A DNA stretch of 64,000 bases from Tenodera sinensis (taxonomy: Eukaryota > Arthropoda > Insecta > Mantodea > Mantidae). The notes beneath the pieces were generated by a model that was not told the origin of the DNA, did no database searches, and saw only the letters and a program-made list of their open reading frames with translations. This document shows, in pieces, positions 1 to 10,249 of this stretch. The stretch is from assembly GCA_030765045.1 (NCBI GenBank), contig CM060965.1:63953787-64017786 (forward strand). Direction: 5' to 3'. How positions within the stretch are numbered: the stretch's first letter is position 1; every line of letters starts with the position of its first letter. The position numbers and the translations under genes were made by a program.

Positions 1-960
1 ATGGCAGACGACGCTTACTAGTGGTTGATAGCTAAAAACTTCTTGATCACATTTTTTTCTTGTTGTGCAAATAAATGTTATGGGTGCTAATGATATTTAT
101 ATCATCGCATATACAGCGTGATTTCATAGCAAATTTAACTACACAACATCGCAAGTGGTGGCAAGCGTCTAATTAGAGCAGCTGCTCTTGCTACCCGCCG
201 TTAAAGTTTGTGTCTGCTATAGTTAAAGAATCTGAGCGAAGAATATTTATTTTTGACAGCAGAAAATTCAATCCATTTCCGAGGCTAATAAGGGCACTAC
301 AAGCAACTTGTTAAACTTGATAGTTTTCGAAATGTTTCTGGTACAATCCATAGATCCTTAAAAAATAAAACATAAAAAGACATGGCTAAGATTTTTAACA
401 CGGTTTCTGTGCTCATAATAACTTCTGGAAGTGAAGCCAGAATAATGTAACAAAAAGAATCAAAGAGTCCAGACAGCCGAAATTAAATTCATGAGAAGCA
501 GACTAGAATGTACAATACTAGATGAAAAGAACACAGATATTGGAGAGAAACTTAAGGTGGAACCATTGCTGGGGTTGTTAAAAAGACACAACAGAAAAAG
601 ATGCGAACTACAGACTACCAATTTTAGCAATGGGATATAAACCAAAAGACAAACAAAATGCTGGAAGACCAAGAGCGAAATAGGCACCAGAACAGGTTCA
701 ATTTGAGCCTAATCCTTGAAGTGAAAAAGAATAAGAACACCAAAAAATTAAAGACAGGTATTTGTGAAGAGGTTTCCCCTACTTATTTACAAGACGTTTT
801 ATAAATTTTCATTGTATTGTGTCATTATTACGATCTATATTATTCTCTCTATAAGTGCATTCAAATAAATATACAGATACCATCTGAAATTTCATTTTAA
901 ATTTGTAACTTTGTTTTAAGTATTCGAAAACTTTCTTTCAACCTCGAAAAATATGCTACT
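1..960. other. AT-rich stretch, no gene recognised
   Basis: I see no convincing coding sequence, RNA gene or repeat boundary here. The short open frames match no family I recognise and have no supporting context. Confidence 0.5.
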
Positions 961-968
961 ACCTCTGA

Positions 969-1560
969 AGCAGAGACGTGGGCCATATAGACTTTTATAT
1001 GTATGTACAACCTTATGTAAGGACAGCGAAAATGTACTCATTACTATACTTTTCCGATTGTCAGGCAGCCTTAAATGCTCCTGAGGGCAGTGTAACCAAA
1101 TCTAAACTGGTGTGGAAATGTATTGAAGCTCTGACATTGACCCAGCAAAATTCAATGGAATTGTGTGGGTGCTGGGACACAGTTCGTGGCAACAAAAGAG
1201 CAGACGATTTGGCGCAGAAAGGAACATTGAATCCTTTTGTAAGTCCTGAACACCTACTCCAATAGTCTTGTTCAGAGAGAATAATCTGGGTATGCATTAG
1301 ACGAAAAACCACAGTAAGAGCTGAAAGTTTTACGCAAAGGCTTTAACCAGGAAGAGAATAAAACTGAGTGGAGTTGCAAGTCTAAATAACAGAACACTGT
1401 CAACTCCATGGTCATCATGTACAAGATTGACAAATTAGTCGATCAAATTTTTAGAAGATGCAGGAAAGCAGATGAAACAATATTTGCTGTATGACTGTGA
1501 AGCTCTCACAGTTCTTATCGTTAAATACTTTTATCAGGAAGTCATAGAATTGCAAGGATC
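969..1560 (+). pseudogene. LINE ORF2 C-terminus remnant: RNase H plus zinc-knuckle-like tail
   Basis: Decayed end of a non-LTR retrotransposon polyprotein. RNase H removes RNA from the RNA/DNA hybrid during target-primed reverse transcription. A frame over 978-1265 carries FSDCQAAL (catalytic-type Asp) followed by SKLVWKCIEAL and GNKRADDLAQKGT (the second conserved Asp region). The usual PGH-x-G motif between them is degraded to CWDTVRGN. Just upstream, AETWAI (about 970-987) is in another frame, so there is a frameshift. Downstream, about 1450-1530 can be read as a degraded Cys-rich tail (RRCRKADET, then CEALTVL in a shifted frame), as expected at the end of I/R1/LOA-type LINE ORFs. Stops and frameshifts make it non-functional. 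The clade is uncertain. Confidence 0.75.
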
Positions 1561-1634
1561 TCAAGAAGTGTATTAACAAGCAAATGTTTCCATGCAAGCA
1601 GATAAACAGGTGTCTTTTCCTTTTGTTACAATAT

Positions 1635-1960
1635 TGTGACGTTGAGGGGGGGCGGGGGGGACGTGCTACTTCTCATCACCTAACATACCGGCGAGTGGGC
1701 AAGGCGTTCAAGGTCAGGCTGTTTCGCGTGCCTGCTGTGTGTACGTGACAGTAACAATGGGCGGCCGAAACAAAGGGACTTCTCTAGTACCTTCCCGGGA
1801 TTTCTAGCTAGCGTGTGTATGTGAAATCAAAGTAGTTCGCCCTGACGTCATCCCCAGTATAAAAGGAGACCAAGAAGCAACTGAGTCAGTCAAAGAGCTA
1901 GTTGCTTTAGTTTTAGTTACGGGAATAAATCGGTCACCTGTGTGTGTGTCGTCCCGAAAG
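1635..1960 (+). promoter_or_regulatory. LTR-like promoter block: CRE, TATA, initiator, poly(A) signal
   Basis: A perfect palindromic CRE (TGACGTCA, 1843-1850) precedes TATAAAAG (1858-1865), an arthropod-type initiator TCAGTC (1886-1891, about 28 bp downstream of TATA) and AATAAA (1924-1929). Promoter and poly(A) signal within 75 bp is the layout of an LTR (U3-R-U5). The left side begins TGTGACG (about 1635), a start common in insect Ty3-like LTRs, followed by two seven-G runs split by one C (1646-1660). I could not find the right end, a target duplication or an internal element, so a solo LTR is an inference. A cellular promoter is the alternative. Confidence 0.5.
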
Positions 1961-2020
1961 ATACGGTGGTCATCGCGAGTGACTTTAACGTCGTAATAAT
2001 TGTATTGACAGACAGTGAAA

Positions 2021-2042
2021 GAAAGAAAGAAAGAAAGAAAGA
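2021..2042 (+). repeat. (GAAA)n microsatellite
   Basis: About five GAAA units follow the LTR-like block. Confidence 0.8.
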
Positions 2043-2136
2043 ACATTGAACGTACTGAGCATGATTTTAAGAAGAATAGTTGTGAGTTGTGATAGCGCGA
2101 AAGACTGAATAGCGTTAACTAGGAGAACAAAGCTGT

Positions 2137-2157
2137 ATATGCGCGTGCGCGCACGCA

Positions 2158-2205
<48 letters not shown>
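2137..2205 (+). repeat. (GCAC/ACGC)n-(AC)n microsatellite
   Basis: A run of ACGC units merges into pure AC. It sits directly before the conserved 3' end of an R800 copy, the same place where R800 carries (AC)n elsewhere. Confidence 0.9.
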
Positions 2206-2207
<2 letters not shown>

Positions 2208-2328
2208 CCTTTTCCTCAAAATACCGTTTTTTGGATTCAGGGGGTCTCAAAACATATTTGCAGTGAAATCTCGACATCGAACTTTTGGTTGAAAAGCAAT
2301 ACTTCCTTTTACTTACCAGTAGAGAAAG
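2200..2328 (+). repeat. R800 repeat, 3' end fragment
   Basis: Matches the 3' 130 bp of the R800 family: the ggacctttt block, ggggtctcaaaacatat, tgaaatctcgacatcga and an end near acttccttttacttacc. No coding content. Compare the longer copies at 11360-12175 and 33462-34290. Confidence 0.8.
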
Positions 2329-2860
2329 TAAAAAAATAAATGCAAGCATATCAGCACAGAACTATAGCGAGGATCTATTAGGCCCCGCGCCACTAAGGCT
2401 TGCTCTACCAGGGCACGCGCCTAACGAAGGGTTAATTAAGTGATAGATGTGATAAAGTGATAGAAGAACTAACTAGACTTGTTAGTTGTCACAACATACT
2501 CCCCTGCACTAATACTATCACACGAAAACATAACTTCACTGTGCACAGCCAGAATTAATAACTGCAATTCCACAAATTCCTTTAAAGGTCTTAATACAAT
2601 ATTTTGTCGTATTGTGAAAATGGTTTTACTGTTTCCTATAGCCGAGCCAGCACCCAAATGTCTGAATATTTAAGTAGAATTAAGTATAAATGACAAAAGC
2701 GTTGCTCAGGTCGTTTTTGAAAGAAGCATTTCTTCAGAAGTACAAAAACCTACTGTTTCTGGACTCTTAAGGTGTTCAAATAACAAAACATTTTATCAGT
2801 AGCTTTTAATGCCGTTATCCAACTTTTTGGCCATCAGCAATGTACACGGCAAAAGTAACC
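2329..2860. other. Unassigned AT-rich DNA
   Basis: No gene recognised. A short motif at 2400-2440 reads on the minus strand as TTAACCCTTCGTTAGGC, resembling a piggyBac-type TTAA-CCCTT end. No matching partner end was found. Confidence 0.4.
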
Positions 2861-2861
2861 C

Positions 2862-3030
2862 AGTGGCACAACAGCCCACCCGGGTCACATCCTACCGCCC
2901 GACCGCTGTCCACCACAGGCGTTGTGAGTGGGGTGCAGTACTGGAGGTGGGACGTGGTAAGCGCTCCGGTCCCTCGTGGCCAGTTACGCCAGTTCTCGAT
3001 CAGAGGCGGTTCACAACAATTGTGTGACAT
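2862..3030 (-). repeat. GC-rich short interspersed repeat, family F
   Basis: Reverse-oriented copy of a ~170-bp GC-rich repeat also present at 5408-5572, 27228-27405 and 30398-30570. Shared landmarks on the element strand are the tactgcaccccactc block, a cgcctg(t/c)(a/g)gtgg block and the cggtcgggcggtagg block. It is probably a SINE or other non-autonomous retroposon. No clear RNA polymerase III boxes or tail were seen in this copy. Confidence 0.7.
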
Positions 3031-3323
3031 ACAATTTTATCGTACTTGTTGTATCCAACCTGTTTGCATCCAACGCAATTGAGTTATATATAATTTGTTC
3101 ATTCAACGATATGAAAGGATAAAGACTAGTAAAGGATAAAGAGCAATGGAGAATAAGATACAACTGTGAGCTAGATGAAGTAACAGATAGGCAAGACGTT
3201 GCAAAATTTACAAAGGCACAAAGAATCAGATGAACACATTGTTCATCCAGTCGCATTAAGATAAAAAAAATTACTCCGGTTAATATTAAGATGAAAACAT
3301 TAAATATTTATTTTTTGTACATT

Positions 3324-3690
3324 TGGTGGGTGTAAAGTAAAGAAGACAGATGTAGTCGAGATAAAGAAACACTTTTATTTCCGTAAACAGTAACTTTGTA
3401 CACTCGTTGCAACAGCAAGGAAGTCTTTACCGATTCACCAACAGCACGGCTCCGAATTAGTAACACAAAAAAACTGTCCCTTCTCACACTTTACCGCTAT
3501 TTATATCTCCCAGGCACTATTCTGGAAACTTCAGGAAAGTCCAGTTATTATTGCGGTGAAAGACAAAGCAGAAAATTCCAGAAGTCTACACCTTTCTCTC
3601 TTTCGGCAAGCGCCCCAACAATGTGGCCATTCTCTGTCTCTTCCCTTCGGCTCCTTTGCGGTAGTGCCGACAATAATGTGATGGGCGACA
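3324..3690 (-). mobile_element. LTR-like segment (candidate solo LTR) with heat-shock promoter
   Basis: Read on the minus strand the ~367-bp block starts TGTCGCCC and ends CACCCACCA, so it has TG...CA ends. Inside, in order, are heat-shock elements, TATAAATA (3505-3498), a likely initiator ACAGTT (3477-3472) and AATAAA (3379-3374). That order (U3 promoter, R start, poly(A) signal) is typical of an LTR. No internal coding region or second LTR is present. The flanking 42-bp repeats are odd for an LTR. A cellular heat-shock promoter or a retroposed heat-shock 5' region is the alternative. Confidence 0.5.
3472..3583 (-). promoter_or_regulatory. Heat-shock-type promoter: two HSEs, TATA, initiator
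   Basis: HSE1, 3520-3537, is TTCTGGAAACTTCAGGAA: four perfect alternating TTC/GAA pentamer units. HSE2, 3571-3583, is GAAAATTCCAGAA, three units. On the minus strand HSE1 lies 15 bp upstream of TATAAATA, and an initiator-like ACAGTT lies about 28 bp past TATA. This is the spacing of insect hsp promoters bound by HSF trimers. Activity is inferred, not shown. Confidence 0.65.
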
Positions 3691-3864
3691 ATATTAAGAT
3701 GAAAACATTAACCATTTATTTTTTGTACATTAAAGAATATACATGTCATGAAAATGATTTGAGTTTTTTCTTTCTTGCTATTATTTAATACTGTTTTAAG
3801 TTGGCATTCGACACATTTAAGTTTATAATATACAGATATACTCGCATGCAATTGATAGGTCGAG

Positions 3865-4177
3865 TTGTGATAACTTTTTTTTTTTTTTTTTTAATTTGTT
3901 TATTATTTGAAGTCGTTTCAACATAAAAGTCATATCGCGACTAAACATTGAGGAAAAAAAGGAGGAAACAAATCATGAAGTTTACATTGAATTTAAACAT
4001 TACTTAACATGCTTTGATGAACTTGATGATTTTTTTGTGATATTGTTGATCACCCAAAGCTAGCTGAAGGTTCTCAGGAACTCCATACTGAAGTCGCTGG
4101 TGAGTGTATCTTGGGCAAACAGTGAGCAGATGCTGAACGGTAAGAGTAGAATCACACAGAGTACATTTGTGATAACT
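3865..4177 (-). mobile_element. 5'-truncated LINE insertion with poly(A) tail and 11-bp target duplication
   Basis: The perfect 11-bp direct repeat TTGTGATAACT occurs at 3865-3875 and 4167-4177. Between them, on the minus strand, lie the last ~50 codons of a LINE ORF, a stop, a ~110-bp 3' UTR, a late AATAAA-like signal and a poly(A) tail (poly-T 3876-3892 on the plus strand). These are the marks of target-primed reverse transcription with 5' truncation. The intact target duplication suggests a fairly young insertion. Confidence 0.9.
4004..4166 (-). pseudogene. LINE ORF2 C-terminal zinc-knuckle fragment
   Basis: The minus-strand frame ending at the TAA of 4006-4004 is open and reads CTLCDSTLTVQHLL, then CPRYTHQR, then a basic tail ending KIIKFIKAC. 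The CxxC...H...C spacing matches the C-terminal zinc knuckle of I/Jockey/LOA-type LINE polyproteins. No stop interrupts it, but everything upstream (endonuclease, reverse transcriptase, RNase H) is missing through 5' truncation. The His-Lys codons just before it come from the target duplication, not the element. Confidence 0.8.
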
Positions 4178-4900
4178 GTACGCGGGGTGGTGTCAGGTAT
4201 TTCAAAAATATGTTTTTAACATTTATTCATCAAAACGGTCCAAACTATTTATAGCTTATTTAAAAAAATTATTGCTTTTGGATTTGGAACTATGCACAGC
4301 TCAACATCTGTAGGGTCCGCTAGTATTCTAAGTAAAACAGATACATCCAAAATATGGATAATCCGCTGTTGTGGAGAAATGAGACATCCGTCTAATAATA
4401 GATTAAGAAAGCTATATTAACTTTCGCACCTTAGGAATGAGCCATAAGCGTCTTATGTTTCAACTACGTGAGCTGCATAACAACAACTTGGTTTTATTAT
4501 TGGTTTATGATTATGCATGAGGCCGAAACGGGTTTATAAAAATACAGAACTGATGAAGCGATGTCTAAAACAATGGAAGAGTGAAATTCCGTATAAAGCG
4601 GAGGCAGAGGGAAAAAAATCTCCGTCGTGTTTAAAATTCCACGAATGACAGTATGTGGAGACATAACGTAGGTTGTGGGCCTTTCTCGTAACCCGACTCA
4701 TTTAATAAATTATAATCAATATGGGCTCAGACCATAACATGTTTATATTTTTAGTTTTAAATCATGAGCAACATTTAAGCACAGCGTAGCCAATTTGCTA
4801 ATTTCTTTCTTTATTAATGCACCAGTAATCAGGATCACCTCAGATTTAAAACAATACAAAGCAAATAATCAATCCATAAAAGCTAATAAATATAGAAATA
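4178..4900. other. Unassigned AT-rich DNA
   Basis: No gene, repeat partner or regulatory block recognised. Confidence 0.4.
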
Positions 4901-4902
4901 TC

Positions 4903-5195
4903 TACATACTGATTCGCATGATTTTCACTACTCACTCTTGTGCAAACAATTCTTATAAACTTTTATTTTTTCTATCTACTTCATGTTAATCTACATTAGA
5001 CATTTGTGGAAATTATTTTATTACATATTTACAGGCACGTAAAAAGGGATTAGATGAATACAGCGGACTTTTAAGTGATAGTCAAATCTTTTAAGATTAG
5101 TTCACTAATGTAACGGCTTTGAAACTCCATTCTTTTTGCAAGGCTAAGAGAAGAAGGAAAACCGAACACTCAATTCCCATGTGAGAAAATCCTAA
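4903..5195 (+). repeat. R800 repeat, 5' part, diverged
   Basis: Follows R800 from the tgattttcactactcactctt start through the caaatcttttaa and tgcaaggctaagag blocks, then loses similarity. Many substitutions indicate an old copy. Confidence 0.7.
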
Positions 5196-5407
5196 GTAGG
5201 TATTTAATAATTTAAAACTATCACAAGAAATATCTCGGAAAAGATTAATTCAGAAAAACAAAAAGAAAAACAGAACAAATTTTATACAGAATGTCCCAAA
5301 ATCAGACCGACAAATGTTGGGAGCTGATAGATAATATTATTTTAAACACTTTTTGTTAAGAAAAGTTTTTTGCTGCGGTGTTTCCTTTAAGCACTAGACG
5401 AGTTGAT

Positions 5408-5572
5408 AAAGTAGCGACCCCGGATTGTGATGGCCGAGAGAGCTCGGGACGCTGACGATGTCCCAGCCTTCAGTTCTGCACCTCACTGATGACGCCTGTA
5501 GTGGACGGAGGTGGGGGACGCAGCGGCCGGACGGTAAGCCTTGACCCGCGAAAGGCTGTTGCGCTAGGGGTT
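5408..5572 (+). repeat. GC-rich short interspersed repeat, family F, longest 5' part
   Basis: Shares ctgatgacgcctgtagtgg, gacgcagcggccgg and cggtaagcc with the other F copies. Upstream it reads tgatggccgagagagctcgg, which resembles the A box of Ser/Leu-type tRNAs and hints at a tRNA-derived SINE head. A B box was not found. Confidence 0.65.
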
Positions 5573-6660
5573 AGTTTTTATGTATACGAATGAAATAAAA
5601 ATTGTATTTAAAGTGTTTATTTTCATGATTGCACTGCGCTTTCACTAAAATGATTGAACTCGTTGCTGTTAAATTTACATGAAGTCTCACCTTTCCACGA
5701 GAAGGAGCTAGGAGGTGGAGGGGTTGAAACGGGCTAGCTACGAAGTAAAAATGTCGAATTTTGTGGTTCATTTCCAACTTTTGAGAACACACAACAAAGA
5801 TCTTTAAGGGATCTTTCTGGGAGGTTTATTTTCTTTAAAAAGTTCTATAAATGAATACTTCAGAATTTCTACCGATATCTCATTATATTGTTGTTTACAA
5901 AAAGCATTTATCAGGGGAAAATTTTCCTTAATAAGCACAAGCAATAGCTACAGAGCTTTATACCTTTAAAGGGTTTAGTTACATTTTACTTTTGATTACC
6001 TAACGCCAGCTTCTTTACCAAATTTCGAAAGTTCACAAGACATATTTGAAGAGGAAGAGAGGGAGAGAGGCAGAAAGAGCTGAAATGAAAGCAGAAAGGT
6101 GATAGGAAGAAAGAAAGAGGGTGGGAAAATAATTTTGGCGCGCACTGCAACGGAGGTTTTGCTAGTGCATAATAAAATTACCGATAATTTACTGTAATTC
6201 CCGTAATGGGCAATCAATTTGATTAATTGAACAATTATTAAAACCGGTTATCAAAATTGATCGAAGAAGCTGTATTTCTTTAGAGTACTATCGATTCACG
6301 TCATTAATAATCGGCGACTAAAAAACAAATATCCATTTCAGTGATGAGATGAACACGATAAAAGCTGCAGAAAAGAGAACTGTGAATGACGTAAATTCAA
6401 GATAATTTTACTCCGGTTTGGCACATAGATCGTGAATGAAATATGTACGGACACATTGTTCTTAACGGTATTAAAAATATTCAACCTCTTATAAATTTGA
6501 AAGAAATGAAAAGAATGTTCTCTACATTGAAATAATTACAAGGGATAGAATACTATTTTCAATTACTTTTATGACTCCAAACTTATTATTGGTTGCACAT
6601 GACAAAACACATCAAGATACGCAAAAGTGTTTCATATTTCTCACTGTTACTAGCAACCCA
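5573..6660. other. Unassigned AT-rich DNA
   Basis: No gene recognised. It includes a purine-rich patch near 6050-6120 that gives only a shadow open frame on the other strand. Confidence 0.4.
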
Positions 6661-6665
6661 AAGAT

Positions 6666-6790
6666 CTGGTGAGTGAGTGACTGAGTGAGTGAGTGAGTGA
6701 CTGAGTGAGTGAGTGACTGAGTGACTGAGTGAGAGAGTGAGTGAGGAGTGAGTGAGTGAGTGAGGTGTTCAAGGGCCCGTCGACAACTAC
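6666..6790 (-). mobile_element. Retroposon 3' end with expanded (CTCA)n tail
   Basis: The plus strand shows about 25 GAGT/GACT units (6666-6764) followed by gtgttcaagggcccgtcgac. On the minus strand this reads gtcgacgggccc...(CTCA)n, matching the short insertion at 36321-36377 (gtcgatgggccgttaaaact then CACT units). The tetranucleotide run is therefore best read as the overgrown tail of a reverse-oriented, 5'-truncated retroposon. Confidence 0.6.
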
Positions 6791-6794
6791 ATCT

Positions 6795-9295
6795 TTTGGA
6801 CAAGTCAAGCGATAAAAACAGTAAAACCCAAAAACTCGCAAGTTTCATTGATAAAAAGCTGTAAACACAAAAGTAAATCAGATAAAAGTTAAAAACAGGT
6901 AAAAGCATAACACTGCTAATAAAATAATAAAATACTAAAGCGCTAAAAATGTAAAACATTATTCTGTAAAGACAGTATCACAACCTAAAGGGATAAAATC
7001 CTCCGAAAAATAAAAGTCACACCTACTTGGCGAACCCAATTTGAGCAAGGACCTAAGATTGGAAAGATAACAAAAGTCATAGCTATAATAGAGTCTCTTT
7101 AATCCATGTTAAGAGTCATAATTTCTACTTTAGAATCTTTTCTCAGTATTTCAGTTCACAAAACGAGGGTTCCTGGATTTAGGTAATAAGATTACGTATC
7201 TCCTATAAACGTTTTAATTTGATATGCACATTTAACCTTTTAAATTCATAAGAAGCTGAGAACGGAGGGAGAATTTAATTACTTACTTAATGATTTAAAA
7301 CATGTAAATATTAGAATGAATAAATAAATAATTTAAGGTTTAATTTTATTAAAATATAAGCTCTTAAACATAATTAAGCTGTCGTATACAGCACCTGCGT
7401 CACTCTCGCTACTTTCTGGAAACTCTGGAAATAGTTGAACTTAGATAAGGCTAAGTGCTACTGTGTTACTAACCACGAAACTGTAGTGTTTTTAAAATAT
7501 ATGAGTCTACTATTCACTGTCTACTACTTGATACTTAGTTTGACACAATCCAAATCTTTAAGTTATTATTGAAGAATTAGGTAAATATTCTATATAAAGA
7601 ATATTCTTCAGAGAGGAAATTCCTGGCCATATTTACATAGCTTTTAAGTTACATCGAAATCAAAGTGTTAGATTTACTCCCTCTTGGGTTTTCAGTTAAA
7701 TGTTTGCTCTTGCTCTAAATAATGTTTATTATTTATTAATTTTCTTTCTTCCAAGAAATAGTTTAAATTCTTCACGATGTTTGTTAATAATTAAATTTGA
7801 TAGCATTGTTCTCCGTGAAGGAATTAATCATAAAGATGTTAGAATTAATAAGGGATGAATAAAAGTTCTGAATCAAATAGGTCTCTCTCTGTCTTTCTTT
7901 CTTTATTTCTTACTTACTTTCAGTTCCTCTTACTCAAACTTTTTCTTAAAATATGTACTTCTTAGATTTAGATTTACCAGTATTAACTTTGATATAGAAG
8001 TTTGGATTGAATACTATTCTTCTAATCCTTAGATGAGTGGCAATTAAAATAATATTATTATAAATGATGATTAAAGGCTTAGTTTGCTATATTACATCCT
8101 ATGCATCCGATACCATGTGCAAAAGTAAATTATATGAGCTCCTTCCATAAGTGTTTACTTTCCTTACCTCTTACATATTGCTTGAGCATGTATTTGATCT
8201 CTCAAAGAGAGTACTCTATTTGATTTCTCCTTACTAGCCATGGATATGTGTGAGAAAGAGGTATAGCTCCTAAGGTGAATAATTACCAAATTTACATGTA
8301 GGATTCAGCGGAATATTTTCAATGAACAAGTGCTATTTGCTAATGTCCAAGTAATATAAGCTTCTACTGCTGAATGAGGTTCAAATCTCACCAGGACCAA
8401 CTTTCCTGTTTGAGTTACTTCCCCTGTACCTTCTTTTTTCTAGCCCTAAACTTAAGCCCAGAACTTTCCTTCTGAAATGTCTCTCCCTTCTTAAATTTAA
8501 TTTTGTGTATCATCAACGTTCACCACGTCACATGCCATATGCAGCAAAAGAACAACATTAAGCAATATTTAGGCAAGTTGCATAAAAGTTAAACTGAGTT
8601 CAACCACTTGAAAATCATTTTCAGTCGAGCTGTACTTAGAATTTGGTTATATAAACATTCCCCTAAGTTTATGGCATTTGGGTGTACGATCCAATCTAAC
8701 TGATGAATTTTCTTCAGTTAAGTTGATTGAACTTCGAGCAGAAAACTGCAGAAGGAAGAAATAAATAATACAGATCTAAATAGAATAATAAAATGGTAAG
8801 TAATCCATTTCTGTAGTTCCTTTGATAACAAGGGCATTGTTTCAAATTGTATCATGTCCAAAAAAGAATTAAGAAGCAAAACCTGACTACTTCTAATCTA
8901 AAAATGACTATTGCTTCTTCGACGCCTTCTAGACTATGGCCTACAAGCCCGGAAGACACAAACTTAGCTAATACTCAGGACGCCGCTCGTGAAAGCCTAG
9001 GTCTATTTTGAAGTTGTGTTGAGGTTTTCCACTAGAAACAGGAAACAGTGAAATCAATTTGCAATGGAACTCAAGTTTAAGCACAATATGTTGGGCTTAA
9101 ATGTGCTTTAATCCAATGAGTGGTAAAAAATATAAATAAAAGATGATTAATAAACTGAATACCTAATTAACCTTGAATTAAAATAGCCAGCGACTTCCTT
9201 CCATGCAGTTTATTTCTGAGAAGCAATCTGCGTTGTTATTTAACTGTGCCAACAAACTTACTGTTGGTGGTTTCAAACACACAAGCCGTGTGTAG
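6795..9295. other. AT-rich desert, no gene recognised
   Basis: About 2.5 kb without coding or repeat signals I can name. An imperfect heat-shock-like motif (TTCTGGAAACTCTGGAA, about 7415-7431) resembles HSE1 at 3520 but breaks the third unit. Confidence 0.45.
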
Positions 9296-9298
9296 GCA

Positions 9299-9545
9299 GT
9301 TTGAGAGATAGAATTGGAACTAAAAAAATTCAATACCACAGCTGGGATTTGAGCCACAGACCCTCCGCTTACCAGGCGGGTGCTCTGGTGGTTTACCGGG
9401 AGAAATACGAATTGCTTGGAGAATTCAATGTCATTCTGGCAGGTTGTCACAGTAGCTTAACTGGTTAGAGTAAACGGAGGGACTGTGGTTCAAATCCCAA
9501 CTATGGTGTTGAATTTTTCAATTCCAATTCTACCTCTCAAATCTA
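9299..9545. mobile_element. Head-to-head tRNA-like SINE pair (75-bp inverted repeat)
   Basis: The left arm (9299-9373) and right arm (9468-9545) are near-perfect reverse complements over ~75 bp, joined by a ~95-bp spacer. The right arm has tRNA-like boxes: A box gtagcttaactggttagag (about 9452) and B box GGTTCAAATCCC (9487-9498). The left arm has the same B box on the minus strand (GGCTCAAATCCC). The spacer segment gtttaccgggagaaat recurs in the same place at 34436-34715, so the arrangement is a family, not chance. Confidence 0.7.
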
Positions 9546-9979
9546 CGTTTTTTCCCCACTGTATATTTATACTTTTCAACTATAATATTCACCAATGTTC
9601 TCCCCCCTTCGCGTGTGAAATTTGACGATGTCATGTTTCTTGTTTTGTGTAATTTTCCTATCATACTACACTCTGTTGAATGCGTCCATTGCTGGAAAAC
9701 AAGTAATTGCTTGTCCAGCAATGTTACATTACGAACTAAGATCAAAGTTAAACTGAGAGTCATAGATTAGTTTCATATATGCGATTCTACACTGATCTCC
9801 GTTCATGTTCTGATCTTATAAGTATGATCTCCAGTCCGTGATATTTATACTGCCGGGCCTAAAACGAAATACAAGATATGGAAACTCGCTGAATATTTCA
9901 GTGTTTGTCACCGAAATCGGTAATTTGTGCAAAATAACATATACAACAGCTGTTTCGCATGGTTCATTATTACGTTTCC

Positions 9980-10247
9980 ACGGGTGTCCAGGCGGCGCCG
10001 TGACCGATCGGTTAGAGCGCTCGCCTACCACCTAGGCGGCCCGGGTTCGATCCCAGGGACCCGCATGTGGTATTCGTGGTGGATGAAGCGGCGTCAGGGC
10101 GGGTTTTCTCCGGGTGCTCCGGTTTCCCCCGCCATCTCATTCCACCGATGCTCCATCTTCATTCCATGTGTCATCAGTGTCACCGCCTGCGGTGCCGTAG
10201 TAGTAAAAGCTGGCGTTAAACACTACAACAACAACGGGTGTCCAGGC
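9980..10247 (+). mobile_element. Full-length tRNA-derived SINE with target duplication
   Basis: Flanked by acgggtgtccaggc at 9980-9993 and 10234-10247, a perfect 13-14 bp target duplication. The head has an A-box-like tgaccgatcggttagagc (from 10001) and a perfect B box ggttcgatccc (10044-10054) for RNA polymerase III. The body carries gttttctccgggtgctccgg, a core-like block seen in many invertebrate SINEs. The tail is (ACA)n. It would be mobilised by a partner LINE, so it codes for nothing. The short open frames over it are meaningless. A diverged reverse copy lies at 16420-16600. Confidence 0.9.
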
Positions 10248-10249
10248 TA

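Larger units (their letters stand above)
3282..3731 (+). repeat. 42-bp direct repeats flanking a 366-bp insert
   Basis: 3282-3323 and 3690-3731 are the same 42 bases with two mismatches (AT versus CC). They bracket the LTR-like block. A duplication this long is far beyond the 4-6 bp expected from LTR integrase, so it may be a local duplication that existed before or arose with the insertion. Confidence 0.85.

Noticed and set aside
978..1265. Intact small gene
   Set aside because: It is an RNase H fragment with a frameshifted upstream part and a degraded PGH-x-G motif, so it is a LINE relic.
2401..2440. Second piggyBac-type element end (TTAACCCTTCGTTAGGC on the minus strand)
   Set aside because: No partner end or TTAA-flanked unit could be found nearby, so it may be chance.
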